Positions 9,740 through 24,400 of a DNA stretch of 64,000 nucleotides are shown here, piece after piece; the stretch's first letter is position 1; each line of letters begins with the position of its first letter. Under the pieces are notes generated by a model. It saw only the letters and a list, made by a program, of their open reading frames with translations. It was not told the DNA's origin and did not search any database. The DNA is from Pseudorasbora parva (taxonomy: Eukaryota; Chordata; Actinopteri; Cypriniformes; Gobionidae), in the NCBI RefSeq assembly GCF_024679245.1, contig NC_090195.1:9811993-9875992 (forward strand). The letters are read 5' to 3'. Both the position numbers and the translations under genes were made by a program.

Positions 9740-12700
9740 CTGGAGTTTAAGTTAAGCAATGTTATTTGACAGAAAAACATTTGTAATAATAAATCCTAGG
9801 TGTAACCAGACAGTAACAGAAATTCCTGCTGAAAAAGACAGCATGTCTAAAACCAGCTTTGATTTGCCTCAAGTGGGTTTCTAGATGCCCCTTCATCTAT
9901 ACGTGTTAATGCTGAAAACCTCTGAAAGCAAAGGATACCACCACAAGAGGTCTGTCGTTGAGTACATATCCATTGGTTTCCTTTAAGGCCTTCTCCGCGC
10001 TTCTCTCGCTGGGGAGTCCGATGAAGGCCTGACCTTTCATCCTCCCCTCTCTCATCAAAACAATATCAAACCTGATGGGAACAAGCACAGTTATACATCA
10101 GCACATGTTCACGAACACTCGCCAACAATGTTTACTTTTCATTGGCTTTGATTGTGATTGGAGGTGTTGAGGCCTCAGACAAGGGCCTGAGGCGTTAGAT
10201 AGTGGTGCTTACATGTTTCTCTCCTCCTCTGAGGAGATGTCGATATACCGGCCGTAGATGAACTTCAGATCCTGCGGAAAAGATTGAGCTGGGTTATCTA
10301 TCTGGTACTAAAGTGAGATTTATCAGCTGTCAGGCTGTTCTAGGCACATGCTGAAGTGGAATGTGATCTTTAAAATTTGCTATTCAAATATATGTATATT
10401 TGGAGTATACTGTTATGATGAAGCGTAGTAGCACTTTCATTTACAGTCCCGTTCTGCATGTACATACTATGTATGTTAATTACAATAACTGGGTAATAAC
10501 TAGGTACTAACCTTGAACGTACACAAACCCTAACCATAACCCATGGAGTTACCATATAGTGTACTTGCAGAAGAAAGAGCTGTGTAATATAAGTACGCAT
10601 ATTGTAACATAAAGTGCAACCTTGATATCAACCACACCAACTAACCCACACTTGGTCATTGACAAAACTGGTTAATTTTTATCCAGAAATCATCTAGTTA
10701 TCTAGAAATTGTCCAGCCCAATTGTAAAAAACATGTTTGTAAAATATTATATATATGTGACCCGTCACAGAAACCAGGGACACAAGTCGGCAGCACAACT
10801 TTCGAGCAAACTGAGATTGAAGCGTTTTTTTTCAAATTATGTGATTTTCGTTTTTTTGCAGAGTCTGTTAGATGAGATCACGAAGAAGCCTCTCTGTTTT
10901 TGAGACAGCAGTTTAAATTTTGTGTATTTAAAAGCGTACATTTTGAGGTTGAAATTGGCTTGTTTTCGGAGATTCTAGCACGCAGTAGGGGTGTGTCATT
11001 GTCTGTGTGTATTTCCATATGGGATAAGCCTGCTTTTGTTTCTTTTGTTATTGTACCCGCCCTCCGGGGGAAGCGTGGCTACTTATTATGCAGCGCTCTG
11101 GCCGGCTCTAGCTGATATCAACATTCAATGAAGATGGACGCCGCAATGATCATCGCAGATGAGCTGAACCGTGGCCGTTACACCGTAAATGTTTCGAAGT
11201 ACTTCTTCGACAAGCCGGATGCTTATGAACAAGCTCTCACAGACTCTGAAGAAGATCCAAGCGACGATGAAAGCAGCATAATAAGACTGGATAATACCCT
11301 AATCTACAACTGAGTGAAGATGAAGAAGAGGAAGAATGTATCAGACAGGCGTCAGACGAGTTGGACCGTAAGAAATCAGAGGCTATATCGATAGTAACAT
11401 TTGACAGGGATAAAGGCAGAGAAATGGCTCAAATCTGTAACCTTGGCTATAGTGCAGTGGTAAGACGCATGTCATCAAGTTTTGATGCAACTCGATCGAG
11501 GATCGAATCTGCCTTTTGCCACACTCTCTCTACTCCCTTTTCCCATCATCAGATCGGAAAGGCATTTATTTTCAAAAAGAATTGAGAAAATGTTAGTGGG
11601 AATGAAGCATCTAACATGTGTTTATTAATAAGTGTTTCTCGGTTAGAGTGTGTGGCAAAGGGCGGACTCGAACCACTGATCGCATATGCTTCAAAACTTA
11701 ATGACATGCGCCTTACCCCCTACACTACAGCTACGGTTAAGGACTGTAACCACATCTCTGTCTTTATCCCCTTCGAACAGACGCAGTGTTCCAGATACAC
11801 CAAAGTTTGTCGTTTTGTGTTCATTCTAAGAACACACACACATTATCTCATGTTTAGTCCTTCCTATACCTACCTATTGTTCTTAACTGTCGTTTTAATT
11901 GTAATCGTTAGCATCGTATCACTTGCCAAAAAAAAAAACATTACTATAATGGGCTTTTAGATGGTAATTTTAGCATCTTTATTATTAGTAGTATTCGGTC
12001 CGATTTTTCCCGTTGCGTCTGTCGTTACTAGCAACCATGCAGCTTTACAGGGGGTATGGCTTATCTAAATGAGATGTAAATGAGCCCTATTGTCACTCCC
12101 AGCAGGTGAGAACAAGTGAGAACTGCAAAACTTTAGAGGCTGTTTTCTCTCTTTTACACTTTTCTAAAGGTATACATTCAGATGGACACAACTTCTCCAA
12201 ATATTATCAGATTTCCATGTGTTACACATCGTTGGAAAGCTTGGAGACTACACTTTCAGAATCTGTGAATAACTCAAAATGTCCCAGAACCGACTTGTGT
12301 CCCCACTTTCCGTGACTGGTCACATTAGACTATTATCATGGTCCAGTACTTACTTTTTCTTCAACTTGCTTTGCAATATTCTTAACGTAAAGCCTGCAGG
12401 TTGGTTCTCCAGGTTCATAATTTTTAAATACGGACATTTTCTTTATCTCTGTAAATGTAAAAGAATCAATAACAAAATAAAACAGCCGTATACAATCATG
12501 TAAAAAGGAATTCCAAACATAAATGAAGTCGTTAAATGTACGATCAGGAATGACTTAATGTCTGACTTAAAATAAATGCCCGCTAGTAATCCCTAGAAAA
12601 CAGGACAACTGAAACATACAAACAGTCATATGACAGCCTGGTGTGCTTCATATTTAAATATTAATTTCCTCTTTACAGACCGACTGCATGTTTCTTGTGA

Positions 12701-15700
12701 ACACTCGAAGGCAAATTCTTTAGCAGAGCTTCTCAATTCTATTTGATGTTCTGCGTGCTACAAAGAAGAAGAGAGTGTTTGCGAGCACAATTTGAGAGTC
12801 TTTTACCATCTCTGGAGAGTCTGCCTCTCTCTAGATCTCTCCTAGAGATGAACTCCGAAGGGATGTCCTCATCTTCCTCCTTCTCTTCCTCCTGTCTGGG
12901 GACCTGGGCGCTCGGGTAGATCTTCCCAAACCCTTCTACAGCTTCCTGAGCGGAAACCTCCTTCTCTGCCGTGTCTAGGAAGAAGTTGCATAAGCATAAT
13001 TAGTGCATGTTTTGAACTGTCACGGTGCTCAATTTCAATCTGTTTGTGAAAGGCTGCCTGTTGCAGATTTCAACGATGACAAGTGAAAGGCGGCACCGAA
13101 GTCTTGTGTGAACATGCATCAAAATGACAAGCCTTTGACTCTTCAAAACAAACTCGAAAGCACAGGATTGTTTTCTTGTCATGCACAAAAGCAAAATCAA
13201 TTCCTGTAATCAATAACAAAAGGCACGTAAATACAGATAAAGTGGAAAATCCATGCCAGAGGAAAAACAGGCGAGTGTATTAATCTCTGAGGGTGACACT
13301 GGTGTGTTTGCGTGGGGTCACGCTCTATGGGGTTTCCTTTCAGGTTCTTTCATAGCGCAGTTGGAGATGTCACCTGGCAGTTGGCAGTAAGCCGTAAGCA
13401 AACGCGTATGAGGAATTATGGGAAGCAGTGAGGCTACACAAATCCTCTGGAAACTTGTCTGACAGATCTATAGTGCCTAATGTGTACTAGAGCAGGAAGT
13501 GCTGATAAGTTCCCTCAGAGAGGTGGATGCCTTTGACGTTTCTCGTCATTTAAACATCAGCTGAACGCGAGCATAATGGAAAAAACTATCAGCCCTGTGC
13601 TAGTTTCTTTTATAAAGAGAGTTAGGAAAGCTGTTTCTCTTTGACTTTCAAAGGTTTCCCATCTCTGTTATTGGTCATAAACATTAATGGAAAACAAACA
13701 AGATAAGGTAAACAAAAGACTGGGGCTCTCAATTTGAGAGCAGAGGATGACTTTTATTTGCTTTGTCTGCATAAAGTGCCGACATTAGATCATTTCTAAG
13801 ATGTACTCACACCAAAAAGTATAGTGTCAGTTTTATTTTGTTTGATAGTTCTGTCATTCCTGTTTCCCAAATTAAGTTTGCAAAATATATTGAAATAAAA
13901 CTGATATCACGATGCAGCTTAGTGAGATTGTCACTGGCTGTGATTAAGTTAATATATACACCAATCAGGCATAACATTATGACCACTGAGAGGTAATGTG
14001 AATAACACTTTTTTTTCTTCTTCATCACGGCACCTGTTAGTGAGCGGGATATACTAGGCAGCAAGTAAACATTTTGTTATCAAAATTGATGGTCAGAGCA
14101 TCTCTAAAACTACAGCTCTTGTGGGGTGTTCCAATCCAGTATCTATCAAAATGGTCCAAAGAAGGAACAGTGATTAACTGGTGACAGGGTCATGGGCGAC
14201 CCAGGCTCATTGATGCACATAGGGGGGTGAAGGCTGACCCGTGTGGTCAGATCAAACAGATGAGGTACTGTAGTTCAAATTGCTCAAGAAGTTAATGCTG
14301 GTTCTGATAGAACAGTTTCAGAATACACAGTGCATCACAGTTTTTTATGTATGGGGCTGCAACAGTTGCCAGGCTGAAAGCAATAACAGTGGGCACGGGA
14401 ACAGCAGAACTGGACCAGTGGAAGAGGGTGGCCTGGTCTGATGAATCACATTTTCTTTTACATCACGTGGATGGCTAGGTTTCTGTGCGTCGCTTACCTG
14501 GGGAACACATATGGCACCAGGATGCACTATGGGAAGAAGGGAAGTCGGTGGAGGCAGTGTAATGCTTTGGGCAATGTTCTACTGGGAAACCGTGGGTCCT
14601 GCCATTCATGTGGACTTTATTTTGACACATACATTTGACACATTAACTACGCTTTTCATGGAAACGGTATGTCCTGGTGGCTGTGGCCTCTTTCAGCAGG
14701 ATAATGCACCCTGCCACAAAGCAAAAAAAGTTCAGGAATGGTTTGAGGAGAACAACAACAAATTTGAGGTGTTGACTTGGCCTCCAAATTCCCCAGATCT
14801 CAATCCAATCGAGCATCTGCGGGATGTGCTGAACAAACAAGTCCGATCCATGGAGGCCCCACCTCACAATTTACATAACTTAAAGGATCTGCTGCTAACA
14901 TCTTGGTGCCAGATGCACAACACACCTTCAGGGGTCTAGTGGAGTCCATGCCTGGACAGGTCAGGATTTTAGCAGCAAAAGGGTTTTGGCAGCAAAAGGG
15001 TATCAACACAATATTAGGATAATATTATGCCTGATCAATGTATCTGCTACCAGTTCATAGTGAGCCATGTCATTTACAGATGTTTAGATCATGATAGAGT
15101 GTTTCAGAGTCTCAGAACAGTTTGGTTCAGTTACTGTGAATAAAGCCATTCTGAGAAGCTGTGAGCTGCATACGTATAAATGAACATACAGTGCCCTCAC
15201 TTTGAAACCACGCTTCATTCTAAGGCCCTGTTTCACCTGGTATTAAAGGTGCCCTAGAATTAAAAATTGAATTAACCTTTAGTGAAATAATAAGAGTTCA
15301 GTACATGGACATCACATACTGTGAATCTCAAACACCATTGCCTCCTTCTACTTATTTAAATCTAAAGCGAGCTGCTTCGCTGAACAACTGAACTGCTGTG
15401 TGCTGTGAGCTGCTGAAATAAGCCAATCAGAGCAGAGCTCAACATTAATATTCATGACTCTTCCAAATTAGGCAAAAACAGAGCATTACATCCTAGCGAC
15501 AATTTATAGGGTTGTAAATGGACCTGTAAAACTGTATCTGGACAATTTTTGCCCTTAAATAAGCCACATACCCTCTATGTAGATATCAGAGAACAATTTA
15601 ACATATTATTTCAACTCATTCTAAGGCACCTTTAAGATGAAATCAAGTGAACGCCTTGTGTAAACGGTCATTAGCTTTCGATCACTTCCAGAGGCAGTCG

Positions 15701-18700
15701 AAAACCCATTCGACCGGATTGTTTTCGTAGTGTAAACGCTCATGTGGTCGAATGTGTTAAGACAGCCACAAATAAGACAGCCTACCCTCGAATAAATTAG
15801 GACAAAAGTGATTGAAAGTGGACAAAAGAGACGGCCAGGTGTAAACGGTATGTGTCTCCCTCATCTACTTGTCTGATTTAGCAAAACGCATTATAACAGT
15901 GTCAATGTGCCCTAAGAAACCTCAATTGGAAAGATATTTTTTTTTAAAACACTGTTAATTTTATGGTTTGAGTTGTTAAATATGAACATCCATTTTTTGC
16001 ACGTTTTTTCCAAATCTTTCCGCATTTTAAAAAGGTATTTTTGTTTTATATGCAAATGCAATACTCAACAAAACCACCACAATTATTTAAGAATTATTGA
16101 TCCGTTCAAAATAGAGCTATTCAAGTCACTCTTCATATTGCAGAAACATAAAACAATGCTATTTTTTTTTCCAGTATCGTGCAGCCTTATCCCGAGTAAA
16201 GTTTCAGGGTTATCCTGACACAGGGGAGGGTCTCGGCGCCTCATGGTGAGAGCAGCTCGGCCTGCTGACAGCCCGATACATTAAATCTTCTCTCCAGCTG
16301 AGACACTATTCTCAGGGCTAATTGCTGTGTTAATTGAGCAGGTCCGCACAGGATGGATGGGTGAACCCGGGGCGCATTCGGTGATGCAGGCGGATAGATA
16401 AATGAATGATGGGATGCCAGGGGTGGCGGGGGACCTGCAGCCTTACCTTCAGTCGCATCTGCGAATTGCAGCTCTTGATTCTGTCCAGGCCCCTCGAGGA
16501 TGGTGGACACCTCAGACGATATATGGAACTCAATTTTTTTCTGTCCAAGAGTCTGAGGTTGCTCGAACACATCTGCTGGCTGCAGGGCTGGGCCTGAGGC
16601 TCTGAGAGATATAACATTGAGCAAATCAGCAAATCTCTTTGCATTCCTGAATGTGGTCTTTTGAAACTATAAAGCGATGTTTCATTTTACTTAATTAATG
16701 ATAAAGCAGCTTATGGTTGAGTGAAATGCAGCTGAGAGATTACCCGTGGGAATCCGGTTTGGGAATAAACAGGAGGTCTTTTAGTTTGGGTTTCTTTCTC
16801 TTGGAAGAAGTCTTTGCTCTCAGCGGTCTTTTGCATGGCTGGTTAACAAGGCCCATCAGTCTGATCATCCTTTGTGGAATGCAGGGAGAAGAAGTGCGAA
16901 GCTATTAAACATGTATGGCTTTTGAACGCAAGGCAAAATGCGGCAATGAAACAAACAAACTGAACACTTTGCAGCTTTCAGCAGCTGCCATTCTGGAGGC
17001 TGACAATCTGTCATGAGAAAACGTGCCAATGCTGGTGATGCAGTCAAAAATACTACCACATTTATTTTTAGAAATTTTTGTTATCTGTCTGTCTGCAGGG
17101 GAAATGCCCAGAAAAATAGGATTTATTATTATAATTAGTTGAGATTTTGATATGGAACATTTAATTGTACAAGCTTATTTCTAACATTTTTATATTTAGG
17201 ACTTTTGGGGTCAGAACATTTTTAAAATATTTTTGAAAATAGTTGCATAGTAAAAAGAGCAATACTGTGAAATATTATTACAAATTTTAAATATGTTTTA
17301 AAATGTAATTTACTGCTTATTTCTGCAGTCATTACTCTAGTCTTAAGTGTCACATGATCTTTCAAAAATCATTCTAATATGCTGATTTGCTGCTCAAAAA
17401 TTTCTGATTATAATCAGAATTAATTTCTTCAAGAAAAAAAATCTTACTGACCACAAATATTTGTAAGGGACTGTATATCTAAAAACATACTGCCCCTTTT
17501 GGTTTAGCTACTGTATTTTTGCAGTATCAGAAGTACTACTCTCTGACATTAAACCAGACATGTTATTATTCAAGAAGCTAGCTATTAACATGTTGACAGC
17601 TTCTGAGAAACACTATTTGAAATCAACCCAAACAAACACACCCCTTTCTTTATTGCCCTGTCGCCAAAATGCATGAGTGCACGCGATGCAAGAGTGGATG
17701 TCTCTTTATCATAGCTGAAGCGGAGCAAAATAATGACACCACACCAGACAAACAAGGACACTCAAAACTGTCCTGTTAATGGCTAACATTACAACAGAAG
17801 CATGTCTTGGTTGTGTAAAACCTAGCAAAAACACCACAAACTCTTGAGTCCATTTGAGGCCTTCCCACTGAGGTCTCTCCAGTGTTGGAAAGCCTTCCTA
17901 ATACTAACACGGGCCCTAAAGCTGATCATAACCCTTCTTTTTAAAGTGACATTTTCTCATTTGCAATGTCTCTCAGCCATCTCTCTTTCTAGAGTCTTCA
18001 AATCTCCCTCGTCCCCCATCATGAGTGGACACGCCCTCTACTGCTCATTACTCATTACAGCTACAAGTGTGTTGTGGTCAAGCAGAAACCTCCCGCGATC
18101 TCTCTTGAAGCCAATATGGAAGCAATGTATACTGCAATTCCTAAACTGGCCACTAGGGACAGGCTCCAGAAGGAAGGAGAATCTCATTAAGCCCCATGTT
18201 AAAACTCCCAACTTTACAGAAGAAAAAAACATGTTTACAGCCTGGTACAAATTGTGGTTTTGGTCTATATGGCTAATTGTGGTTTTGGTGTATTTGGCTA
18301 ATTGTGGTTTTGGTCTATATGGCTAATTGTGGTTTTGGTCTATATGGCTAATTGTGGTTTTGGTCTATATGGCTAATTGTGGTTTTGGTCTATATGGCTA
18401 ATTGTGGTTTTGGTCTATATGGCTAATTGTGGTTTTGGTCTATATGGCTAATTGTGGTTTTGGTGTATTTGGCTAATTGTGGTTTTGGTGTATTTGGCTA
18501 ATTGTGGTTTTGGTGTATTTGGCTAATTGTGGTTTTGGTCTATATGGCTAATTGTGGTTTTGGTCTATATGGCTAATTGTGGTTTTGGTGTATTTGGCTA
18601 ATTGTGGTTTTGGTCTATATGGCTAATTGTGGTTTTGGTGTATTTGGCTAATTGTGGTTTTGGTCTATATGGCTAATTGTGGTTTTGGTGTATATGGCTA

Positions 18701-21430
18701 ATTGTGGTTTTGGTGTATTTGGCTAATTGTGGTTTTGGTGTATTTGGCTAATTGTGGTTTTGGTCTATATGGCTAATTGTGGTTTTGGTCTATATGGCTA
18801 ATTGTGGCTTTGGTGTATATGGCTAATTGTGGTTTTGGTCTAGATGGCTAATTGTGGTTTTGGTCTATATGGCTAATTGTGGTTTTGGTCTATATGGCTG
18901 ATTTTGCCCTTCATGACAACTGTGAGGGGATGAATTTTTTTTATAACTCATTCGTTTACATTATATAAAGCCTTAAAGTTCTGCATAATTAAGGGCGTGG
19001 TTACTTTGAGTGGCAGGTGGATAGCCATAAGCTCCGCCCTGCCTCTTTGCCCATTTTCTGTTATCCAGGGGTGACACGTGAGCAAGATGGCAACGGCCAG
19101 CTACAGAAATGTTTATGTATTATTTGCTTATAATAATGATCATTGTAAATAAACATATAAACATATTCAATTTAATAGATTTTTTTGAAATAGTTCGATT
19201 AAATAAATAAAAAATAATAATTAAAAAAAAAAAAACATTTTGCTGTTGTACCAAAATTGGTAGCTACTGAGTACCGTGTAATTTTTATGGTAGTGGTACC
19301 GACTACTGGAACTACTACACTCTTTCAGGTGTAAAACAGTTTGAATAGTTGTTAATATGAGAAATATGATGCATAATTTAAGAGTTTTAAGTATTGTATA
19401 ACATTAGAAGCTCTCGACGACTTCCATTTTTAAAAAGTAGCTCTCAAATGAAAAAAGGATGGAGACCCCTGGTTTACAGCTACTGTAGAAACATGGTGGC
19501 ACAAAATGGTAACTTCACTGTAAGGGGACCCACGGTGTACGTAGAAAACATAACGATTCATGATGTAAAGTCTTTATACACCACTGAAAACATGGTTATG
19601 TATATTATATTGCATTTCTGTCAAAATATCCACATAAATATTACACACTGCACCTTTAACTTTAACTAACTATATAGCTCCCTATTTGGAAACAATGAAG
19701 AATGCAACACATACTTTACTACTGATTTTCAAGTTTAGTCGAACATGCTTGCATACCTACTGCTTATTAGCTACAAATGTGTTGTGGTGCTCTGTCTGAT
19801 CCACTTTAAACAGTGTTGCTCAGAAATCGCTTAACTTTAGCTAACCCTATAGCTATAGTGCCCCGTATGAATCGTACATTTTCAAAATCAGTTTGATTTT
19901 CAAAATCAGTTCTGATACATTTCAGAACAGAATTTGCTTGCATACACTGTGCTTCAGACATTATCTTGATTGCATGCATCTACTAATAATGTCAAACTAT
20001 TTAAACAGCTTGTAAATAAAATAGAAAGATGGAAAACCAGCTACCTCTCTTTGTCCTCATCTCCACTCTCATACTCGGATTCTTCTTCGCTGCCTGACGC
20101 CCCCTCCTCATGCTCCGGCAGAGGAGGGTTCTCCGGGGGGAAAGGTGGGGGCATGGGCCGCAGTGGGCCTGGGGGCATCTCAAACTGAAACTATACAGAT
20201 AAGTGGGTTACACCTTCGTGTAGCTCATCAATATTAGCGGAGCACTTAATCCGATTCAGTGAATTGCAAAGCATCAGTAATGATGTTGACTTTTTAATTC
20301 CGGCGATGCCTGACATTACCCATGCTGCATCATCATGCTGCTTGAATCGAATTTGAGATAAGATAAACATTTACAATAGTGCAAAATACCAACTCACCAT
20401 TGGCGGACGAGACGTCACTGGCCCAAATGGGCAGGGGAGGTTCATCTTATTCATCAAGTGAAGAACCTGTGGAGGAAAATGGTCATCTGATGAAGAGAGC
20501 ATGTGTGTGTGTGTGTGCTGTTTTTACACACCTGGTGCTGCGTATTTCTTGGACACAAACATTAATTGTGACCCTGGCTCCATATGTAACCCAGATTGCT
20601 GCTTGGGAATATATTTAGGCTCAGTGATGGCTCTGAGCAACAGATTTAATGTGTTTAAACCACCAGCCTGTTTCTCAGAAAGCTAGCACCACCAAAAGGC
20701 AGCCCAGGAAATATCATGCCATTTCAAAAAACGGTGTAGCTTAAGGGAAAATGTTAAATACATCACTCATCCCTCCCACATGAGCTCGATATTAATACCA
20801 TCAGAATAATTCCCTCCAAATATTGTGGTTTGATGTTTTAGAGACTGGACTTGACTCAAAAAAACAAAACAAAAATTCACATTAGTGCCACTCTGAGGGA
20901 GAACATTTCCTGTCTTTTACCTGATATGAACTAAAAACCTGAAAGAGATGCTGGTACACATGAGGTTATCATATACATGTGCACGTTTTCACATTCTCAA
21001 CATGAACTGATAAATAAAACAACAGAAAAAGATAGGGGGGGAAAATACTTTGTTTTCTCTACTCACTTGAACATAGAACTTGGGCACGCTCAGAAGTGTG
21101 TGTGTAATGTTTGTCAAAATTCCACTTGAAGGAGGAGGGTATAAATATTTCAGCGTTGGATTTGTTTGAAATTTCAACCTGCGGGAGGAAAGAGAAAAAG
21201 AAAGCATACATGAAAAATTGCCAGTCGTTCCAGAAATGCTACCCATGACAAAATTCAAGAACATAATAGTGAAGCATAAATATAAGAGCGAGGTACAAAT
21301 ATTTGGCTGTGTTTGGTAAATGCCCACGCCTGCAAAACGTACCTGCATTAGGGGATGGGTGAGTAGCTACAGTTACAGCTACAAGTTACCAACAAATATA
21401 TATATGATATATATAATATAACAAAATATA

Positions 21431-21496
<66 letters not shown>

Positions 21497-24400
21497 AAAA
21501 TTTTTTTTGTGGGCAACTTTTTTTACAACGTTTTATATTTGAGTATTTTTAGAATTATAAACAGGTTATGTCACGACACTTTTGTAAGTCCATCCTCACT
21601 ATTACTGCTACTCACCAATACAGAATAATATCACTATATTAATTAATTTAGAGCAAGCAGTATATAAAATATTCATAATGATTTTGTGGGTGATATAAAT
21701 ATAAGCGATTTGTGGGTGATATGAAATTTCAATTTCATAAACACGCTGTTCAAAGTTTCATTCTTTGCTAATATGAGAGCAGCAAGACAAATTTTTAATT
21801 AAAACATTTGTAATAATTAGAATTAAAACATACATAATTTCAGAATGATAATTATTAATATGTTTGATAATAATAATAATAACAACAACAGTGTTGATGG
21901 CGATTAATCGTATCCATAATAAAAGTTAGTTTACATACTGTGTGTACTATGTATACTTAGTATGTATATAAAAATACACATGTATATATTTAAAATAGTA
22001 TGACTATAAATATTTAAATTTAATATAAATGCATATTGAGGCAACTATTTCATAAATAGATACATGTATGTGTGTGTATTCAAATATACATAATATTATA
22101 CACAGTACACACACACACACACACACATTATGTAAATATTTTGGATGCTATTAATTGTGATTAATCGGTTGACAGCCCCAATACATACATATAGTACACA
22201 CTCATTTTTAGAGGTGTTACCCTCAACTCCAAGATCCAACTTTGCCATGGACTTCGCTCGCAATCCAAATGCTTTGAATGTCAAGACACTTTCAAGTTGA
22301 ATTTGATTGCGTGTTCTATCATTGAAACGGTCTGCACCTCATTCAGAGCATCACACAGCTGAAAAACACGCTTATCAAGCGACGCTTCTCTGTGCACGAG
22401 CTGCTCTGGTGGAATTAAATAAATAAAAATCTGTCACGGCTCCGCTCGTTAAGTGAGGGTGAGGTGCGGGCTCCTTGTGCAAAATTATATCTTAGCCCAC
22501 GGTCTCTTTATCAAAGGCCACCTGGTGCCACCACATGGCAAGAGCAGACGGGCTGTCACCACAGAACAGACACTCTGAGACATGGGCCTGTAATTGGACA
22601 TGAGACGGATGGTGACAGCCACTCTCCAACCTCCTCTCTCCTCCTTTCTCCATTTGCTATGGGCACTTCCTACAGGATCACCAGGACCTGAACTACTGAC
22701 ATCAGGTGCGGGATGTCAACCGAGAGCGTCAGCCTATCTCAAATCTCCAGTGACATCATAAACACAGTGAGATTGCGAATGCTAGAGGATGTCAATGTTC
22801 TGATCAAACAAACCGAGATGCATGTGCACACCTACCCCAGACTGGGAGCAATGCAGTTGTCTACCATAGGGACATTGTGTTGTTGTTTTTCTTTCTTCCC
22901 CTTTTCAGCTTGAGCACCGGCGCCACTGAAACATAAGGAAAACTATTATGGGGGTGTTTTATTATAAATATAAGCAGTGTTGGAGGCAAGGCTTTAAAAG
23001 TTGCATTTTTCCAGTAACTAGTAAAGTAATGCTACATTTATATTTACAACTAAATAATTAATTTGACATTTTTGTAAAAAGTAACACAATTAGTTACTTT
23101 TTTTAAGGGAGTAACAGCATAATGTAATGTATTACTTCCCCAACATGAACATAAGGGTGTTTCTTTAAACATGGACCTTTTCTGGTTATGTGAACTTTTA
23201 GAAAATAAACTCTCTTAAAACATATTTGTCACACAAACAAGTTTCATTTGTCTACTAAAAATGTTAAAGGTATAATTCACCCAAAAATGTAAACAACTCC
23301 ATGATTTACTCACCATCAAGCTATCCTATGTGTATATTATATTAAAAAAAAATGTCCTGATGTTTCCAAGCTTTATAATGGCAGTGAATGGCAGCACAAA
23401 ATTTGAAGCACAAAAAAATAGATCCATCCATTATAAAAGTAATCCATACGGCTCCAGGGGGGTTATAACACGTTATAAAGTAAAATATCTAGCTTCTGGC
23501 AGACCGCTTTCCATATTCGACTTACGAAAGAAACGTAACTGGTGCAACGCATCACTAGGACGTAAGTGTTTAGAACTTCAGGTTTACACTTTCTGCGCAA
23601 ACTGAATACACAATGCGGTCTGGCGCAAGCTAGATATTTTACTTTATAAAGTTTTGAATATTGATATTTTTCTTACACAAACCCATTGTTTCACTTCAAA
23701 AATACTTTATTAACCCTCCGGAGCCATGTGGATTACTTTTATGATGGATGGATGGATGGATGGATGGATGGATGGATGGATGGATGGATGGATGGATGGA
23801 TGGATGGATGGATGGATGGATGGATGGATGGATGGATGGATGGATGGATGGATGGATGGATGGATGGATGGATGGATGGATGGACGGACGGACGGATGGA
23901 CGGACTTTTTTGGGCATCAAATTTTGAGCTGCCATTCAATACCATTAGAGATTGGATTAGCCAGAACACTTTTTACAACTCTGATTTTAATTCCGATCGT
24001 CTGAAAGAACAAAGTCATATCCGCCTAGGAGGGCTTGAGGGTGAGTAAATCATGCGGTAATTTTTGAGTGAACTATCCCTTTAAGCAGTGTATATACTGT
24101 ACATGCCTAATGGGAAAATTGTCTCTTTTTTTTTTATGAAACATCTTTACAATTTCCACATTTCAGATGATGAATTCTGTTTAATATGATTATGTGTAAG
24201 AAATTACATTTTAACATTTCTAGAATAAAATGTCAGACTATTTGGCCTTTCTAAGGCTAATTTTCCAGCTAGAATTGTATGTATCCTAAGATACACAATT
24301 AAATATGTTCACTTTTTGGGGGCATAAACTGAAAACAGCTTGATTAGAAATGCCATACAGTAATAAAAAAAAAAAACGTAAATATTTTTTTCTTTCTTTT

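Larger units (their letters stand above)
10757..12323. mobile_element. DNA transposon remnant with GTGACC..GTCAC ends
   Basis: Left end GTGACCCGTCACAGAAACC and right end GTTCTGGGACAT...CCGTGACTGGTCAC are inverted. Both are followed inward by ACACAAGTCGG. The flanking dinucleotide is AT on both sides. A 61-codon frame at 11128-11313 ([20 protein letters not shown]..., then acidic) may be the start of a lost transposase. The superfamily is not assigned. It lies in an rnpc3 intron and contains the tRNA-like pair below. Confidence 0.7.

Noticed and set aside
13807..14064. 85-codon minus-strand frame
   Set aside because: Overlaps the left end of the Tc1-type element and has no recognisable motif.
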